Assembly (NCBI GenBank): GCA_963826105.1
Contig: CAWGWA010000001.1
Span: forward strand, 111,296 to 175,295
Origin: WHTI01 sp963826105
GTDB taxonomy: Bacteria > Actinomycetota > CADDZG01 > WHSQ01
Length of the DNA stretch: 64,000 bases
Direction: 5' to 3'
The notes under the pieces were generated by a model, which worked only from the letters and a program-made list of their open reading frames with translations, ran no database searches and was not told where the DNA came from. Below are positions 1-8,691 of this stretch, piece by piece. The position numbers were made by a program, and so were the translations under genes. Each line of letters opens with the position of its first letter. The first letter of the stretch is position 1.

Positions 1-6
1 TTCGTC

Positions 7-840
7 TCACCCACGTGACGTCACCACCCTGAAGGTAGCGGCGATCCCGAACACTGCGATCGCTCCGAGCACGATCGTTGCCGCGGGGTAGACGTCGCCG
101 TAGTACGCGACCGTCAGGCCCCCGACACTCTCGATCGCACCCAGCGCCAGGCTCACGAGCACCGTCGCGCGGAAGCTACGCGTCAACTGGAGAGCGGCCG
201 CCACCGGAAGCACGAGCATCGCGGAGACGAGGAGGATGCCAACGACCCTCATGGTGACGGCGACCGTAACCGCGGCCGTCACCGCGATCAGGAGGTTGAG
301 AGCTCCGACGTTCAGTCCCGAGGTCCGGGCAACGTCCTCGTCGTAACAAACGGCGAACAGTTCCTTCCTCAGCAGATAGGTGATCCCGAGCACGGCGATG
401 GCAACGACCGCGCTGAGGATCACGTCCATCGAGTCGACGGTGACGACGGAACCGAAGAGATAGCCGATCAGGTTGGCGTTGCTCAAGTCCGATAGCGAGG
501 TCATGAAGACGGCGCCGGCGATACCTCCGTAGAAGATCAGGGCGAGGGCAACGTCCCCCGCCATCCGGCCTCGACTGCGCAGAAGCTCAAGGGCAACGGC
601 ACCGATGATCGCCGCCAGCAGCGCGGTCCATACGGGGGCGATGCCGAACAGGAACCCGGCCGCGACCCCGGCGAAGGCGACGTGACCGATCCCATCACCC
701 ATCAACGAGAGCCTGCGTTGTACCAGGAAGACGCCGATCGCCGGAGCGGCAAGCCCGATGAGGAACGCGGCGATCAAAGCACGCTGCATGAAGTCCCACT
801 GGCAGACCTCGAATGGACACAGCTCGAAGACAGCGTTCAT
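7..840 (-). CDS. znuB: Zinc/manganese ABC transporter, membrane permease (ZnuB/MntB family)
   Basis: Inner-membrane channel of a divalent-metal importer of the ABC-3 family. The 277-residue product is almost wholly hydrophobic. It starts with a short extracytoplasmic-type stretch and has the family run AFAGVAAGFLFG near residue 55 and a late segment with LVSAMLVLPVAAA, typical of ZnuB/MntB/TroC proteins. It is the last of three genes and overlaps the ATPase gene by 4 bases, so translation is probably coupled. Metal identity cannot be read from the permease; zinc is favoured because of the Zur-like box in front of the first gene. The length is normal for the family. Confidence 0.9.
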   Translation of the reverse strand: MNAVFELCPFEVCQWDFMQRALIAAFLIGLAAPAIGVFLVQRRLSLMGDGIGHVAFAGVAAGFLFGIAPVWTALLAAIIGAVALELLRSRGRMAGDVALALIFYGGIAGAVFMTSLSDLSNANLIGYLFGSVVTVDSMDVILSAVVAIAVLGITYLLRKELFAVCYDEDVARTSGLNVGALNLLIAVTAAVTVAVTMRVVGILLVSAMLVLPVAAALQLTRSFRATVLVSLALGAIESVGGLTVAYYGDVYPAATIVLGAIAVFGIAATFRVVTSRG

Positions 841-1607
841 CGAGGCTCCGATGGGGGATTCGACGGGACGTTAGGGAGCTTGGCCGCGAGTCCCGGATGA
901 TGGTGCACGTGCTCGATGTGGAAGTGCTCGTCGAGCGGTGGCCCGTCGTAGGTGATCCTTCCAGTGCTGAGTAATACGGCTCGGGAGACCAGAGATTGCA
1001 GGGCCCCGAGTTCGTGCGCCACCAGCACTACCGTTCGGCCGGAGCGGTTGAGCTCGCCGAGGGTCATTGCGAAGTCTCCCTGGCGTTGCTGATCGACCCC
1101 GGCGAGGGGCTCGTCCAGTACCAGTACGTTGGGTCGTCCGGCTAGGGCCCGGGCGATGAGGACTCGCTGCTGCTGGCCCATGGACAACTCGTAGACCGGA
1201 TCGTGGACGCGGTCCGCAAGCTGGACCGCGTCGAGCGCCTCGACCGCGGCAGCTCGGTCCTCCCCACGGTAGCCCCGCCCGCGCCGGGCGAGCGAGATCC
1301 GCCCCGACAGCACGACCTCCTCGACGGTTGCAGGAACCCCGGCGGTGGCACTGAATCGTTGCGGGACGTATCCGATGCGGGACCACTCCCGAAACTTCCG
1401 TAGTGGGGTCCCGAAGAGTTCCAACTCTCCCGCGGCGAGGGGGATCAGGCCTAGGAGCCCGCGCACCAGGGTCGTCTTTCCCGATCCGTTGCTTCCGAGG
1501 ATCACGACGAACTCGCCATCGTGGACTGTGAGATTGATGTTCTCGAGGACGCGGGTTCTCCCCAGAGCGATGGTTCCATCTCGCAGAGCGAACGGGGGAG
1601 CGTTCAT
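837..1607 (-). CDS. znuC: Zinc/manganese ABC transporter, ATP-binding protein (ZnuC family)
   Basis: Cytoplasmic ATPase powering the metal importer, 256 residues. Walker A is GSNGSGKTT at about residues 38-46, the ABC signature is LSMGQQQR, Walker B is VLVLDEPLAGVD and the H-loop histidine is in VAHELG. The C-terminal tail is histidine-rich (EHFHIEHVHHH), common in ZnuC-type ATPases and possibly metal-binding. The gene overlaps the binding-protein gene upstream and the permease gene downstream by 4 bases each, giving a tight znuA-znuC-znuB operon. Confidence 0.92.
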   Translation of the reverse strand: MNAPPFALRDGTIALGRTRVLENINLTVHDGEFVVILGSNGSGKTTLVRGLLGLIPLAAGELELFGTPLRKFREWSRIGYVPQRFSATAGVPATVEEVVLSGRISLARRGRGYRGEDRAAAVEALDAVQLADRVHDPVYELSMGQQQRVLIARALAGRPNVLVLDEPLAGVDQQRQGDFAMTLGELNRSGRTVVLVAHELGALQSLVSRAVLLSTGRITYDGPPLDEHFHIEHVHHHPGLAAKLPNVPSNPPSEPR

Positions 1608-2449
1608 CGGCAGTCGAGCGCGGTCCGGAGCGTGGTCAGGTTGCGTTGCATGGCGTCAAGGTAGTCGCCTTCGTTGGGCTGGGTCTCGATCGGCTCGAGC
1701 ACCGCCGTGGTCACGCCGATCTCGTCGGCGATGGTCTCGGCGATGTCGGGCGACACCAGGGTCTCGAAGAAGATCGTCGTCACGCCGCGCTCTCGAGCGA
1801 GGTCGATGACTTCGGCGATCCGCCTCGGAGACGGTTCCGCTTCCGGACTGAAACCCGAGATCGCGATCTGCTCGAGGTCGTAGCGGTCGGCGAGGTATCC
1901 GAACGCGGCGTGGCTCGTGACGATCTCGCGGCGGGCGCACTTGGTAAGTCCGGTTTGGAAGTCACGGTCCAGCTCCTGAAGCCGCTCCTCGAGGGCGGTG
2001 GCTCGCTCGTTCACGGAGTCGCTCGCCTCGGGGAAGTTCCGGGTCAGTTGGTCTGCCGTCTGCCCGACGATGTCCGCCAACATCGTGGGATCGAGCCAGA
2101 CGTGAGGATCGCTTTCCAGGAGATCCATCCCATCGAGGAGATCGAGTGCGGAAGCGGAGTTGGGATCGACGACCTCCTCGACCGCCGGTTGGAAGCCCCC
2201 TCCCATGTAGAGAACGAGGTCGGCGTCTTCGATCATCCCGACCTGCGACGGGGCGAGTTCGAGATCGTGGGGCTCGACCCCGGAGGGCGTGAGGTCGAGG
2301 ACCTCGGCGGTATCGCCGGCGATCTCCTCGGCGACCCATGCCAGGGGATAGAAGGAGGCGACCACGAGGTCCTCGGAGCGGGGGTCATCCCGTCCCGAAC
2401 AGGCTGACGCAACGAGCGCAAGAGCGGCGAGCAGGACGAGCGGCTTCAT
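1604..2449 (-). CDS. znuA: Metal ABC transporter substrate-binding lipoprotein (ZnuA family)
   Basis: Extracytoplasmic metal-binding receptor, 281 residues. A short hydrophobic signal ends in a lipobox (ALVASAC, Cys17), so it is a lipoprotein. Cluster A-1 receptor histidines are visible in GVEPHDLEL, DPHVWLDP and SHAAFGYLA, with an acidic fourth-ligand region in FFETLVSPD. The family's long His/Asp-rich loop between the first two histidines is essentially absent, so Mn or Zn are both possible on structure alone. It is the first gene of the operon; its start lies 20 bases from a Zur-like palindrome. Confidence 0.9.
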   Translation of the reverse strand: MKPLVLLAALALVASACSGRDDPRSEDLVVASFYPLAWVAEEIAGDTAEVLDLTPSGVEPHDLELAPSQVGMIEDADLVLYMGGGFQPAVEEVVDPNSASALDLLDGMDLLESDPHVWLDPTMLADIVGQTADQLTRNFPEASDSVNERATALEERLQELDRDFQTGLTKCARREIVTSHAAFGYLADRYDLEQIAISGFSPEAEPSPRRIAEVIDLARERGVTTIFFETLVSPDIAETIADEIGVTTAVLEPIETQPNEGDYLDAMQRNLTTLRTALDCR

Positions 2450-2468
2450 CGACGCACCCTAAGCTACA

Positions 2469-2483
2469 TGCAAATGATTTTCA
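2469..2483. promoter_or_regulatory. Zur-like operator
   Basis: TGCAAATGATTTTCA is a 15-base dyad with six of seven pairs matching around a central G. It differs by one base from the actinobacterial Zur (FurB) consensus TGAAAATGATTTTCA as I remember it. It sits 20 bases upstream of the znuA start and about 70 bases before the divergent MFS gene, so Zur repression under zinc sufficiency is expected for znuACB and could touch the divergent gene. Confidence 0.75.
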
Positions 2484-2550
2484 AGTGCGTTAAGTTGTCG
2501 GAGGATCCGAGGGGCGGAGGGGGGCGGCCCAAGTCGCTACTCTTCACCCT

Positions 2551-3936
2551 GTGGCTGGGAGCAAGAGGCGAAGGTTCGGTAAGCCCCGGGATTCCTCGAG
2601 GTACTGGGGCACCGTTGACGACACCCCGGACGAGGGCTGGGCGACCGGGCGGGCCAAGGAGCGCTCCTCGACGCGCTCCTCGCCGCAGCGAGATCTCCAT
2701 CCGCCCCCGCTCGAAGAGGACGAATCCCTGGCTCGGATCGCCGCCCGCCGGGCGGTAAGGCGGCTCAAGGACGACGCCGAGACCCCGGAGTTCGGCCGGA
2801 TGCTCCTCTATCAGGCGGCCAGCGCCGCCGGTGATGCCCTGATCGCGATCGCGCTGGCAGGGACACTGTTCTTCTCGATCCCGACCGCCGAGGCCCACGG
2901 GCGCGTGGCGCTCTACCTGGCCCTGACCGTGGCCCCGTTTGCCATCGTTGCTCCGTTCCTGGCTCGATTCCTCGACCGGAGCCGGGGGCGCTTGCGCGCC
3001 ACGATGGTTCTCGCCGCGCTCGGACGAGGGGTCCTCGCGTGGTTGTTGTCGTCGCGCATCGATTCGTTGTTCCTGTTCCCGATCGCGTTCGGGATCCTGA
3101 TCCTCAGTCGCGCAGTGCTGGTGGTGCGCGGCGCCGCGCTTCCGCAATTGATCCCCGAGGGTCGCACTCTGGTCGACGCGAATTCATCGTTGTCACGTAT
3201 CGGTGCGATCGCCGGCATGGTCATCGGTTTGCCGGGAGTCGCCCTCCTTACGTGGCCGGGTGTGGGAACGGAGTTGCTGCTCACCGCTGGCGTCTACTTC
3301 ATCGGTGCGGCCGCCGCGGTGGGGTTGCCAAAGGTCAGGGGACGCCTCGACATCGGCGAACGGATGGATGCGCGGCAGCGTGCTCGTACGGTCTCGATCC
3401 GTCAGGGGCTCGTCGCACTGTCGGCGATCCGGTTCCTCGTAGGGTTCCTCGTCTTCCACCTAGCGTTCTCGCTACGCCGCGAATCTGCCGGATCGGTCGG
3501 ACTCGGACTTCTGGTCGGAGCCGCGGCGAGCGGCGGCTTGCTCGGCGCCCTGATCGCGCCCCGCCTTAAGCGGATCCTGAAGGAAGAGGGGATCCTCGCC
3601 TTCGCTCTGATGATCAGTGGGGTCGCGGGCATCCTGGTCGGTCTCTGGTTCTCGACTCAGACGGCGGCCGGGCTGGTGCTCGCCTTCGGCATCACCTCTG
3701 GGTCGGCCAAGGTCGCGTTCGACTCGATGGTGCAAAGGGAGACGCCCGAGGGCGGTCGGGGCTGGGCGTTCGCACGCTTCGAATCGGGCCTTCAGCTCGC
3801 CTGGGTCGTGGGGGCCTTGATCCCCGTGCTCATTTCGATCCCCTCCGGCCCCGGGGTGTTCGCCACCGGTGTGATCGCAAGCGTGTTCGCCCTCCTCTAC
3901 ACGGTTGGGCGCTTCCGAGTGCGTTCCAAGACGTAG
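2551..3936 (+). CDS. Major facilitator superfamily transporter-like membrane protein
   Basis: A 461-residue polytopic protein with a hydrophilic, Arg/Pro-rich N-terminal region of about 85 residues before the first membrane segment (GDALIAIALAGTLFF). The pattern of about ten to twelve hydrophobic segments and the loop with basic residues after segment two (LARFLDRSRGRLRAT) resemble MFS drug/solute exporters. The GTG start is chosen because the frame is open from there and the preceding 100 bases hold the shared regulatory region with znuA. Substrate unknown. It is followed after 9 bases by the glutamate-cysteine-ligase-like gene, so the two are probably cotranscribed. Confidence 0.7.
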   Translation: MAGSKRRRFGKPRDSSRYWGTVDDTPDEGWATGRAKERSSTRSSPQRDLHPPPLEEDESLARIAARRAVRRLKDDAETPEFGRMLLYQAASAAGDALIAIALAGTLFFSIPTAEAHGRVALYLALTVAPFAIVAPFLARFLDRSRGRLRATMVLAALGRGVLAWLLSSRIDSLFLFPIAFGILILSRAVLVVRGAALPQLIPEGRTLVDANSSLSRIGAIAGMVIGLPGVALLTWPGVGTELLLTAGVYFIGAAAAVGLPKVRGRLDIGERMDARQRARTVSIRQGLVALSAIRFLVGFLVFHLAFSLRRESAGSVGLGLLVGAAASGGLLGALIAPRLKRILKEEGILAFALMISGVAGILVGLWFSTQTAAGLVLAFGITSGSAKVAFDSMVQRETPEGGRGWAFARFESGLQLAWVVGALIPVLISIPSGPGVFATGVIASVFALLYTVGRFRVRSKT

Positions 3937-3945
3937 CATCTGACG

Positions 3946-5136
3946 ATGAACATCCTCTTCTCGGGTTCGGACTCACCCACGTTGGGGGCGGAGATCGAAG
4001 TCCAGCTGGTCGACGAGTCGGGTGCGCTCGTCACCGATACCGCGGCGACCAAGATCCTCGGTGAGCTCGAGGCCTACTCCGGCTACAAGCATGAGCTGCT
4101 CGAATGCTGTGTGGAGGTCATCACGGATGTGCACACAGATGTAGCGGGCGTGCGGAAGGATCTCGGGGACAAGGTCGAGCGCTTGATACAACAAGCCGGA
4201 ACTCATGGCTACCGGGTGCTGTGTTCGGGTACGCATCCGTTCTCGGCGTGGAGCGACCAGACGGTTTCGCCCGATCCCCGTTATCACCGCCTTATCGAGG
4301 ACTGCCAGTGGACCGCACGACGGCTCCTCATCTTCGGCGTGCACACCCACGTCGGTTTGAAGTCGGGTGAGGAAGCGATCGCGGTTGGCAACAGCCTCGC
4401 GACCTTCATCCCGCACTTCCTCGCGTTGTCGTCATCGAGTCCGTTCTGGATGGGTCGAGATTCGGGTCTCCAATCGATCCGTTCGAAGATCTTCGAGTCC
4501 CTTCCAACCGCCGGGCTTCCGTACCAGATGGAGAACTGGGGACAGTTCCAACGGTTCATGCGAACCCTCGTCGGAGCCGGCGCGATCCGTACCGTGCGTG
4601 AGGTGTGGTGGGACATCAGGCCGCACCCCGGCTTCGGGACGATCGAGCTGCGCATCTGCGACGGCATCTCGACTCTCGAGGAACTCTCCTCGATCGTTGC
4701 GCTGTCGCAGTCGCTGGTGGTGTGGTTGGCGGATCGCTACAACGAGGGTCTGCAGATCCCGCGTCACCAGGCATGGACGATCCGCGAGAACAAATGGCGT
4801 GCCGCTCGCTACGGTCTTGACGCCGACATCATCCGAGATGAAGAGGGAAACCTGCTTTCCCTTCGTCGTTCGATCGACGACCTCATCCACCGCCTCGTAC
4901 CGACCGCCGAGCGTCTGGGCTGCTCCGAAGAGCTGAAGGGCGTCTCGGCGATCCTTGAGCGGGGCACTTCCGCCACCCGACAGCGGGAGGTGTTCAAGGA
5001 GACCAGGGACCTCCAGAGAGTGGTCGACTCACTCGTCGAAGAGATGAAGGAAGGGGCTCCCAAGCCTCTCCCGGATGCCGACTTCGTCGGCGGTACCGTC
5101 GTGCGTGGCGATCCCCTGGCCGGCGAGGATCGTTAA
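3946..5136 (+). CDS. Carboxylate-amine ligase, glutamate-cysteine ligase family 2 (YbdK/EgtA type)
   Basis: ATP-dependent ligase of the GCS2 family, 396 residues, joining an amino acid amine to a carboxylate. Family marks are TLGAEIEVQLVD at the N-terminus (Mg/ATP-site glutamates), the central FGVHTHVGLKSGEEA and the later PHPGFGTIELRICDG. The length suits YbdK-type weak glutamate-cysteine ligases and related enzymes of low-molecular-weight thiol synthesis. The substrate is not decidable here: glutathione-like, ergothioneine-pathway gamma-glutamylcysteine or another amide are possible. It converges with selB, the two ends overlapping by 4 bases. Confidence 0.82.
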   Translation: MNILFSGSDSPTLGAEIEVQLVDESGALVTDTAATKILGELEAYSGYKHELLECCVEVITDVHTDVAGVRKDLGDKVERLIQQAGTHGYRVLCSGTHPFSAWSDQTVSPDPRYHRLIEDCQWTARRLLIFGVHTHVGLKSGEEAIAVGNSLATFIPHFLALSSSSPFWMGRDSGLQSIRSKIFESLPTAGLPYQMENWGQFQRFMRTLVGAGAIRTVREVWWDIRPHPGFGTIELRICDGISTLEELSSIVALSQSLVVWLADRYNEGLQIPRHQAWTIRENKWRAARYGLDADIIRDEEGNLLSLRRSIDDLIHRLVPTAERLGCSEELKGVSAILERGTSATRQREVFKETRDLQRVVDSLVEEMKEGAPKPLPDADFVGGTVVRGDPLAGEDR

Positions 5137-6962
5137 GCGAGCGGACCGAGGCTTCGCAGGCTTCCGTTCCTTCGGGTGATCCCTGCTCCATCCATCCATT
5201 CGCACAACGGCAAAGCGAACTTACGTGTGGTCCCGAGCAGATCCCGGATCTCGGCAACCGTTTGAGGTCCGCGCCCCCTGATCGCCGCGGTAATCACGGC
5301 TTTCAACTCATCGATCCGCGCCGCCGTGAGATGGAAATCGGTGACCCGCACCAGTTCCCCCGAGTCCTCGAGGGCGCGTAGGAGCGAAGGGTCGACGTCG
5401 AGCTCCGCAGATGTTGGAGGCGAGAAGCGAGCGGCATCGAGACGAGCGACCACGGCATCGCGCGCCTCGGTCTGGGAGGACGTGATCGTGACGGCATGGG
5501 ATGCAAGGCGCACGAGCGAGCCCTCCACAACGATCTCGGGGTCACCGGCGAGTAGGTCATCGGCCACCTCCGCGTCAAGTTCGAGGAGCTTGGACAGGAT
5601 CGTCTTGGTCATCCCTCGCTCGAGCGGGAAGTCCCGGTGGTGGTCGCGGAGGTGGTCCCGCGCAAGTTCGTTCAGGCGAGCAGCACGGGGGCCCGAGAAC
5701 AGGCGTCCCCCCAGGATCGGGATCCCCTCCGGTATCGCAGTCAGCCCGATCCGCAGCCGGACATCTTGGAGCGAGAGCTCTCCCTCTGCAGTGAGCAGCA
5801 CGTCCAGCGCGTCGGCTCCCCGTGCCCGCCACAACGCGTCGATCAGCGCGGCGGTACCGGTCTCGTTCCTCTTGGCTAAGGGCGGTAGCGGATCGACGAC
5901 GACCCCACCCCCGAACGTGAGGCCGGGGCCTGCGTCGCGCAACACGAACCGGTCCCCGCGTGCCAGGGGCAACGGGCGCGCCGGAACGAGTTGCGCGGAG
6001 ACCTCGTCGCCGGCCGATGCTCGATCGGTATCTAGGAGCTTGATGCGGACGGCCACCTCGGCGGTGCCGACGTACAGAAGGTGGCTTCCCTTGGAGGTCA
6101 GGTCGTACTCCATCCCGGTCAAGGAAGGGTCGAGGACGCGGATCAAGGCGTTGAATCGATCGGAGGCACGCCATTGTCCGGGGACGACCACACAGTCACC
6201 CCTATCCACCAGGCTCCGGTCGATACCGGCGAGGTTGATCGCGACGCGATTGCCGGGCTCTATCGAGGCGACCTCCCGGTTGTGCGTCTGTAGACCGCGC
6301 ACACGCGCTCGTTGGGGCGTTCTTCCGAGCACTCCGACCTCGTCGCCAGTGCTCACCGCCGCGCCGCTCAGGGTTCCGGTAACGACGGTCCCGGACCCCG
6401 GCATCGTGAAGGAACGGTCGACCCAGACGCGCGGACGTCGGTCACTGCGCGTGACGATGCGGTTCAAGGACCTGTCGAGAGCGCCCGTCAGGACGTCCAG
6501 TCCTGCACGCGTCACGGCCGAGCACGGCACGATCTCGGCGGTGGCCAGCGTGGTGTTCGCTACGCGTCGCCCTATCTCGCGCTCCAGAGCATCGAGGTCT
6601 TCTGGTCCGACCGTGTCGGCCTTCGTGATGGCGATGACTCCCGCCTCTATACCGAGGAGATCGATGGCCGAGAGATGCTCGCTCGATTGCGGCATCCACC
6701 CCTCGTTGGCGGCGACGACGAACAGGCATGCCGACGCTCCACTGGTTCCCGCCAGCATGTTCCGGATGAATCGCTCGTGCCCGGGAACATCGACGACGCC
6801 GACTTCACGGCCGGACGGAAGTGTCAGCATCGCAAAGCCGAGATCGATCGTGAGCCCACGACGTTTCTCCTCGGCGAGCCGATCGGGATGTGTTCCGGTC
6901 AGGGCCTCGATCAGGCTGGACTTGCCGTGATCGACATGGCCCGCGGTCCCGATGACGAACAT
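5133..6962 (-). CDS. selB: Selenocysteine-specific translation elongation factor SelB
   Basis: GTPase that delivers Sec-tRNA to UGA codons marked by a SECIS element. The 609-residue protein has G1 GHVDHGKSS at residues 8-16, the G3 element VDVPGHERF and G4 ITKAD, then EF-Tu-like domains 2 and 3 and a C-terminal winged-helix region (ending near ELKAVITAAIRGRGPQ), which binds the SECIS RNA. Length and order match bacterial SelB. It follows selA on the same strand after a 348-base gap holding a riboswitch on the opposite strand. Confidence 0.96.
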   Translation of the reverse strand: MFVIGTAGHVDHGKSSLIEALTGTHPDRLAEEKRRGLTIDLGFAMLTLPSGREVGVVDVPGHERFIRNMLAGTSGASACLFVVAANEGWMPQSSEHLSAIDLLGIEAGVIAITKADTVGPEDLDALEREIGRRVANTTLATAEIVPCSAVTRAGLDVLTGALDRSLNRIVTRSDRRPRVWVDRSFTMPGSGTVVTGTLSGAAVSTGDEVGVLGRTPQRARVRGLQTHNREVASIEPGNRVAINLAGIDRSLVDRGDCVVVPGQWRASDRFNALIRVLDPSLTGMEYDLTSKGSHLLYVGTAEVAVRIKLLDTDRASAGDEVSAQLVPARPLPLARGDRFVLRDAGPGLTFGGGVVVDPLPPLAKRNETGTAALIDALWRARGADALDVLLTAEGELSLQDVRLRIGLTAIPEGIPILGGRLFSGPRAARLNELARDHLRDHHRDFPLERGMTKTILSKLLELDAEVADDLLAGDPEIVVEGSLVRLASHAVTITSSQTEARDAVVARLDAARFSPPTSAELDVDPSLLRALEDSGELVRVTDFHLTAARIDELKAVITAAIRGRGPQTVAEIRDLLGTTRKFALPLCEWMDGAGITRRNGSLRSLGPLA

Positions 6963-7039
6963 AGGGCAACGATACGGGGCGCCCTACGTGGGTGCTCAAG
7001 GAATCTCGAGGCGACGCCGAATACAGATGCACGGGAGGC

Positions 7040-7125
7040 GACCGCCTCACGAAAGGGCAAACCCACCGTGAGGTGGAGACGCAAAGCCAGGGGTCTCATC
7101 GAGACGGCCCAGCTGCCGAAGGGGA
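7040..7125 (+). promoter_or_regulatory. Cyclic-di-GMP-I (GEMM) riboswitch, orphan orientation
   Basis: The sequence carries the class I cyclic-di-GMP aptamer blocks in order: GGGCAAACC, a CCACC/GGTGG stem capped by the GNRA loop GTGA, GACGCAAAGCC, the GGGGTCTC arm and the 3' block GCTGCCGAA. These match the conserved GEMM-I core, including the tetraloop and the receptor side. The strand is + while both neighbours (selB and selA) are on -. Downstream on + come about 140 bases and then a strong terminator, with no convincing gene, so the transcript appears to be short or antisense to the 3' end of selA. Confidence 0.85.
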
Positions 7126-7265
7126 AGCGATCTGTGTCGCCCATCGGTCTTCTTTCGTGATCCGGCCCCTTACGAGACAGGCGTCGTTTCACTCCGTCCT
7201 AGCGCCTGTCGGAGGGCGGGACACATGGTCCCTTCCTGCACCCAACTGGGTGCCGCTGTAAGGAA

Positions 7266-7300
7266 GAAGCGACCGTCGCCCCCGGTCGCTTCTTTCATTT
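7266..7300 (+). terminator. Rho-independent terminator after the riboswitch
   Basis: GAAGCGACC (7266-7274) pairs perfectly with GGTCGCTTC (7284-7292), followed by TTTCATTT. The T tract is on the + strand side, so it stops transcripts coming from the riboswitch. It lies just past the 3' end of selA (which ends at 7311 on -), where it could also attenuate selA-selB readthrough, though the minus-strand tail (TTCC) is poor in T. Confidence 0.75.
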
Positions 7301-7310
7301 CCGCTCGATG

Positions 7311-8687
7311 TCACCCGAGGATGTCGGTCAACGCGGCGGCGACCTCGGATTCCTCCGTCCGGCGGAGTGTCCTGAGATCGAGCAGCACAACGTCGTCTTG
7401 GATGCGCGCCACGATCGGGTGCCCTCTCATCCTCAAGCGGCGCTGGATCTCGGCGGCCCCGACCTCGGGATGCGTGACCGCGACGGCCCACGACCCGAGT
7501 TCGGCGCCCGGCAGCGATCCACCTCCGACTACCCCCGCTACCGCGCGGGCCTCGACCTTGGCCCCCTCGACCTCCTTGGCCACTGATGCCGCCAGCGCGC
7601 TGGCCCGAGCCTCGAGGTCATCGGACGTTCTCGCGGACATCGCCCACAGCGGGAGCTCATCAACCTTCCCCGCGAGGTGGAGTGCAAGGGTTGCATCGAG
7701 GGCCGCGAGCGTCATCTTGTCCGGTCGTAACGCTCGCATCAGGGGATGTTTGGCGATGCGTTCGATCAGATCTCGGCGCCCGGCCACGATCCCGCACTGA
7801 GGTCCACCCAGGAGCTTGTCTCCCGAGAACATCACCAGGTCGGCGCCCTCGTCGAGGGCACGTTCGACCGAGGGTTCGTCAGCCGTCCACTCTCGTTCGT
7901 CCGCGATCAGCCCCGATCCGAGGTCGTACAGGAGAAGGACACCACGCCCGCGGGCGAGCCGGGCGAGCTCTCGGACCTCCACCGCTTTTGTGAAACCGAC
8001 GACCCGATAGTTGGACGGGTGCACCTTGAGGATCGCGGCCGACTCTGGAGCGATGGCTCTTTCGTAATCGGACAAGTGGGTCCGATTGGTCGTGCCGACC
8101 TCACGCAGGGTCGCCCCGGAAGAAACCATCACGTCGGGGAGGCGAAACTCGCCTCCGATCTCGATCAACTCACCGCGACTCACCATCACCTCTCTCGAGG
8201 AGCAGAGTGCTGCGAGAGTGACGAGGACCCCGGCTGCGTTGTTGTTGACCACAACGGCAGACTCCGCGCCGGTAAGAGTCACGAGCGCTTGACGAGAATG
8301 TGCGTAGCGGTCACCACGACGCCCGGTTACGAGGTCGTACTCGAGGTTCGAGTAGCCCCCCGCGATAGCACGTACTGCGTCGAGCTGAGCTCGGCCCAGA
8401 GGGACTCGCCCCAGGTTCGTGTGGATCATCACCCCGGTTGCATTGATCACAGGGGTCATAGCTCGTAGCGGATGCTCGTCCGCCGCCTTACGGGCGAGAT
8501 CGAGAACCTGCTCGAGTGTGACCTCGTCGCCGGCTCGGATCAGCGCGCGTGCACTATCGAGGGCGGATCGCGCGATCCCGAGAGCGACGGCATGGGGTAG
8601 ATCGTGAAGGGCCTCGATGACCCGACCCACCGGCGGGAGGGACCGCAGACGCTGGCTGCGCGCGTCGTCCCTCTCGTCTGAGGTCAC
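7311..8687 (-). CDS. selA: L-seryl-tRNA(Sec) selenium transferase SelA
   Basis: PLP enzyme converting Ser-tRNA(Sec) to Sec-tRNA(Sec) with selenophosphate. The signature N-terminal region is TPVINATGVMIHTNLGR; the PLP lysine is in SGDKLLGGPQCG; the glycine-rich block VVNNNAAGVLV is present. I place the start at GTG 8687, giving 458 residues, the usual length. A longer upstream reading (to 8783) only translates the end of the neighbouring response regulator in the wrong frame. The start lies 4 bases after the regulator's restored stop, so they are probably cotranscribed. Confidence 0.93.
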   Translation of the reverse strand: MTSDERDDARSQRLRSLPPVGRVIEALHDLPHAVALGIARSALDSARALIRAGDEVTLEQVLDLARKAADEHPLRAMTPVINATGVMIHTNLGRVPLGRAQLDAVRAIAGGYSNLEYDLVTGRRGDRYAHSRQALVTLTGAESAVVVNNNAAGVLVTLAALCSSREVMVSRGELIEIGGEFRLPDVMVSSGATLREVGTTNRTHLSDYERAIAPESAAILKVHPSNYRVVGFTKAVEVRELARLARGRGVLLLYDLGSGLIADEREWTADEPSVERALDEGADLVMFSGDKLLGGPQCGIVAGRRDLIERIAKHPLMRALRPDKMTLAALDATLALHLAGKVDELPLWAMSARTSDDLEARASALAASVAKEVEGAKVEARAVAGVVGGGSLPGAELGSWAVAVTHPEVGAAEIQRRLRMRGHPIVARIQDDVVLLDLRTLRRTEESEVAAALTDILG

Positions 8688-8691
8688 TGGC

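Noticed and set aside
5326..6930. 534-residue frame opposite selB
   Set aside because: Arg/Ser-rich antisense shadow of a clear SelB gene; no domain pattern.
7225..7800. Open frame downstream of the riboswitch as its target gene
   Set aside because: It runs through the terminator and then antisense through selA, with Ser/Arg-rich shadow composition and no motif.
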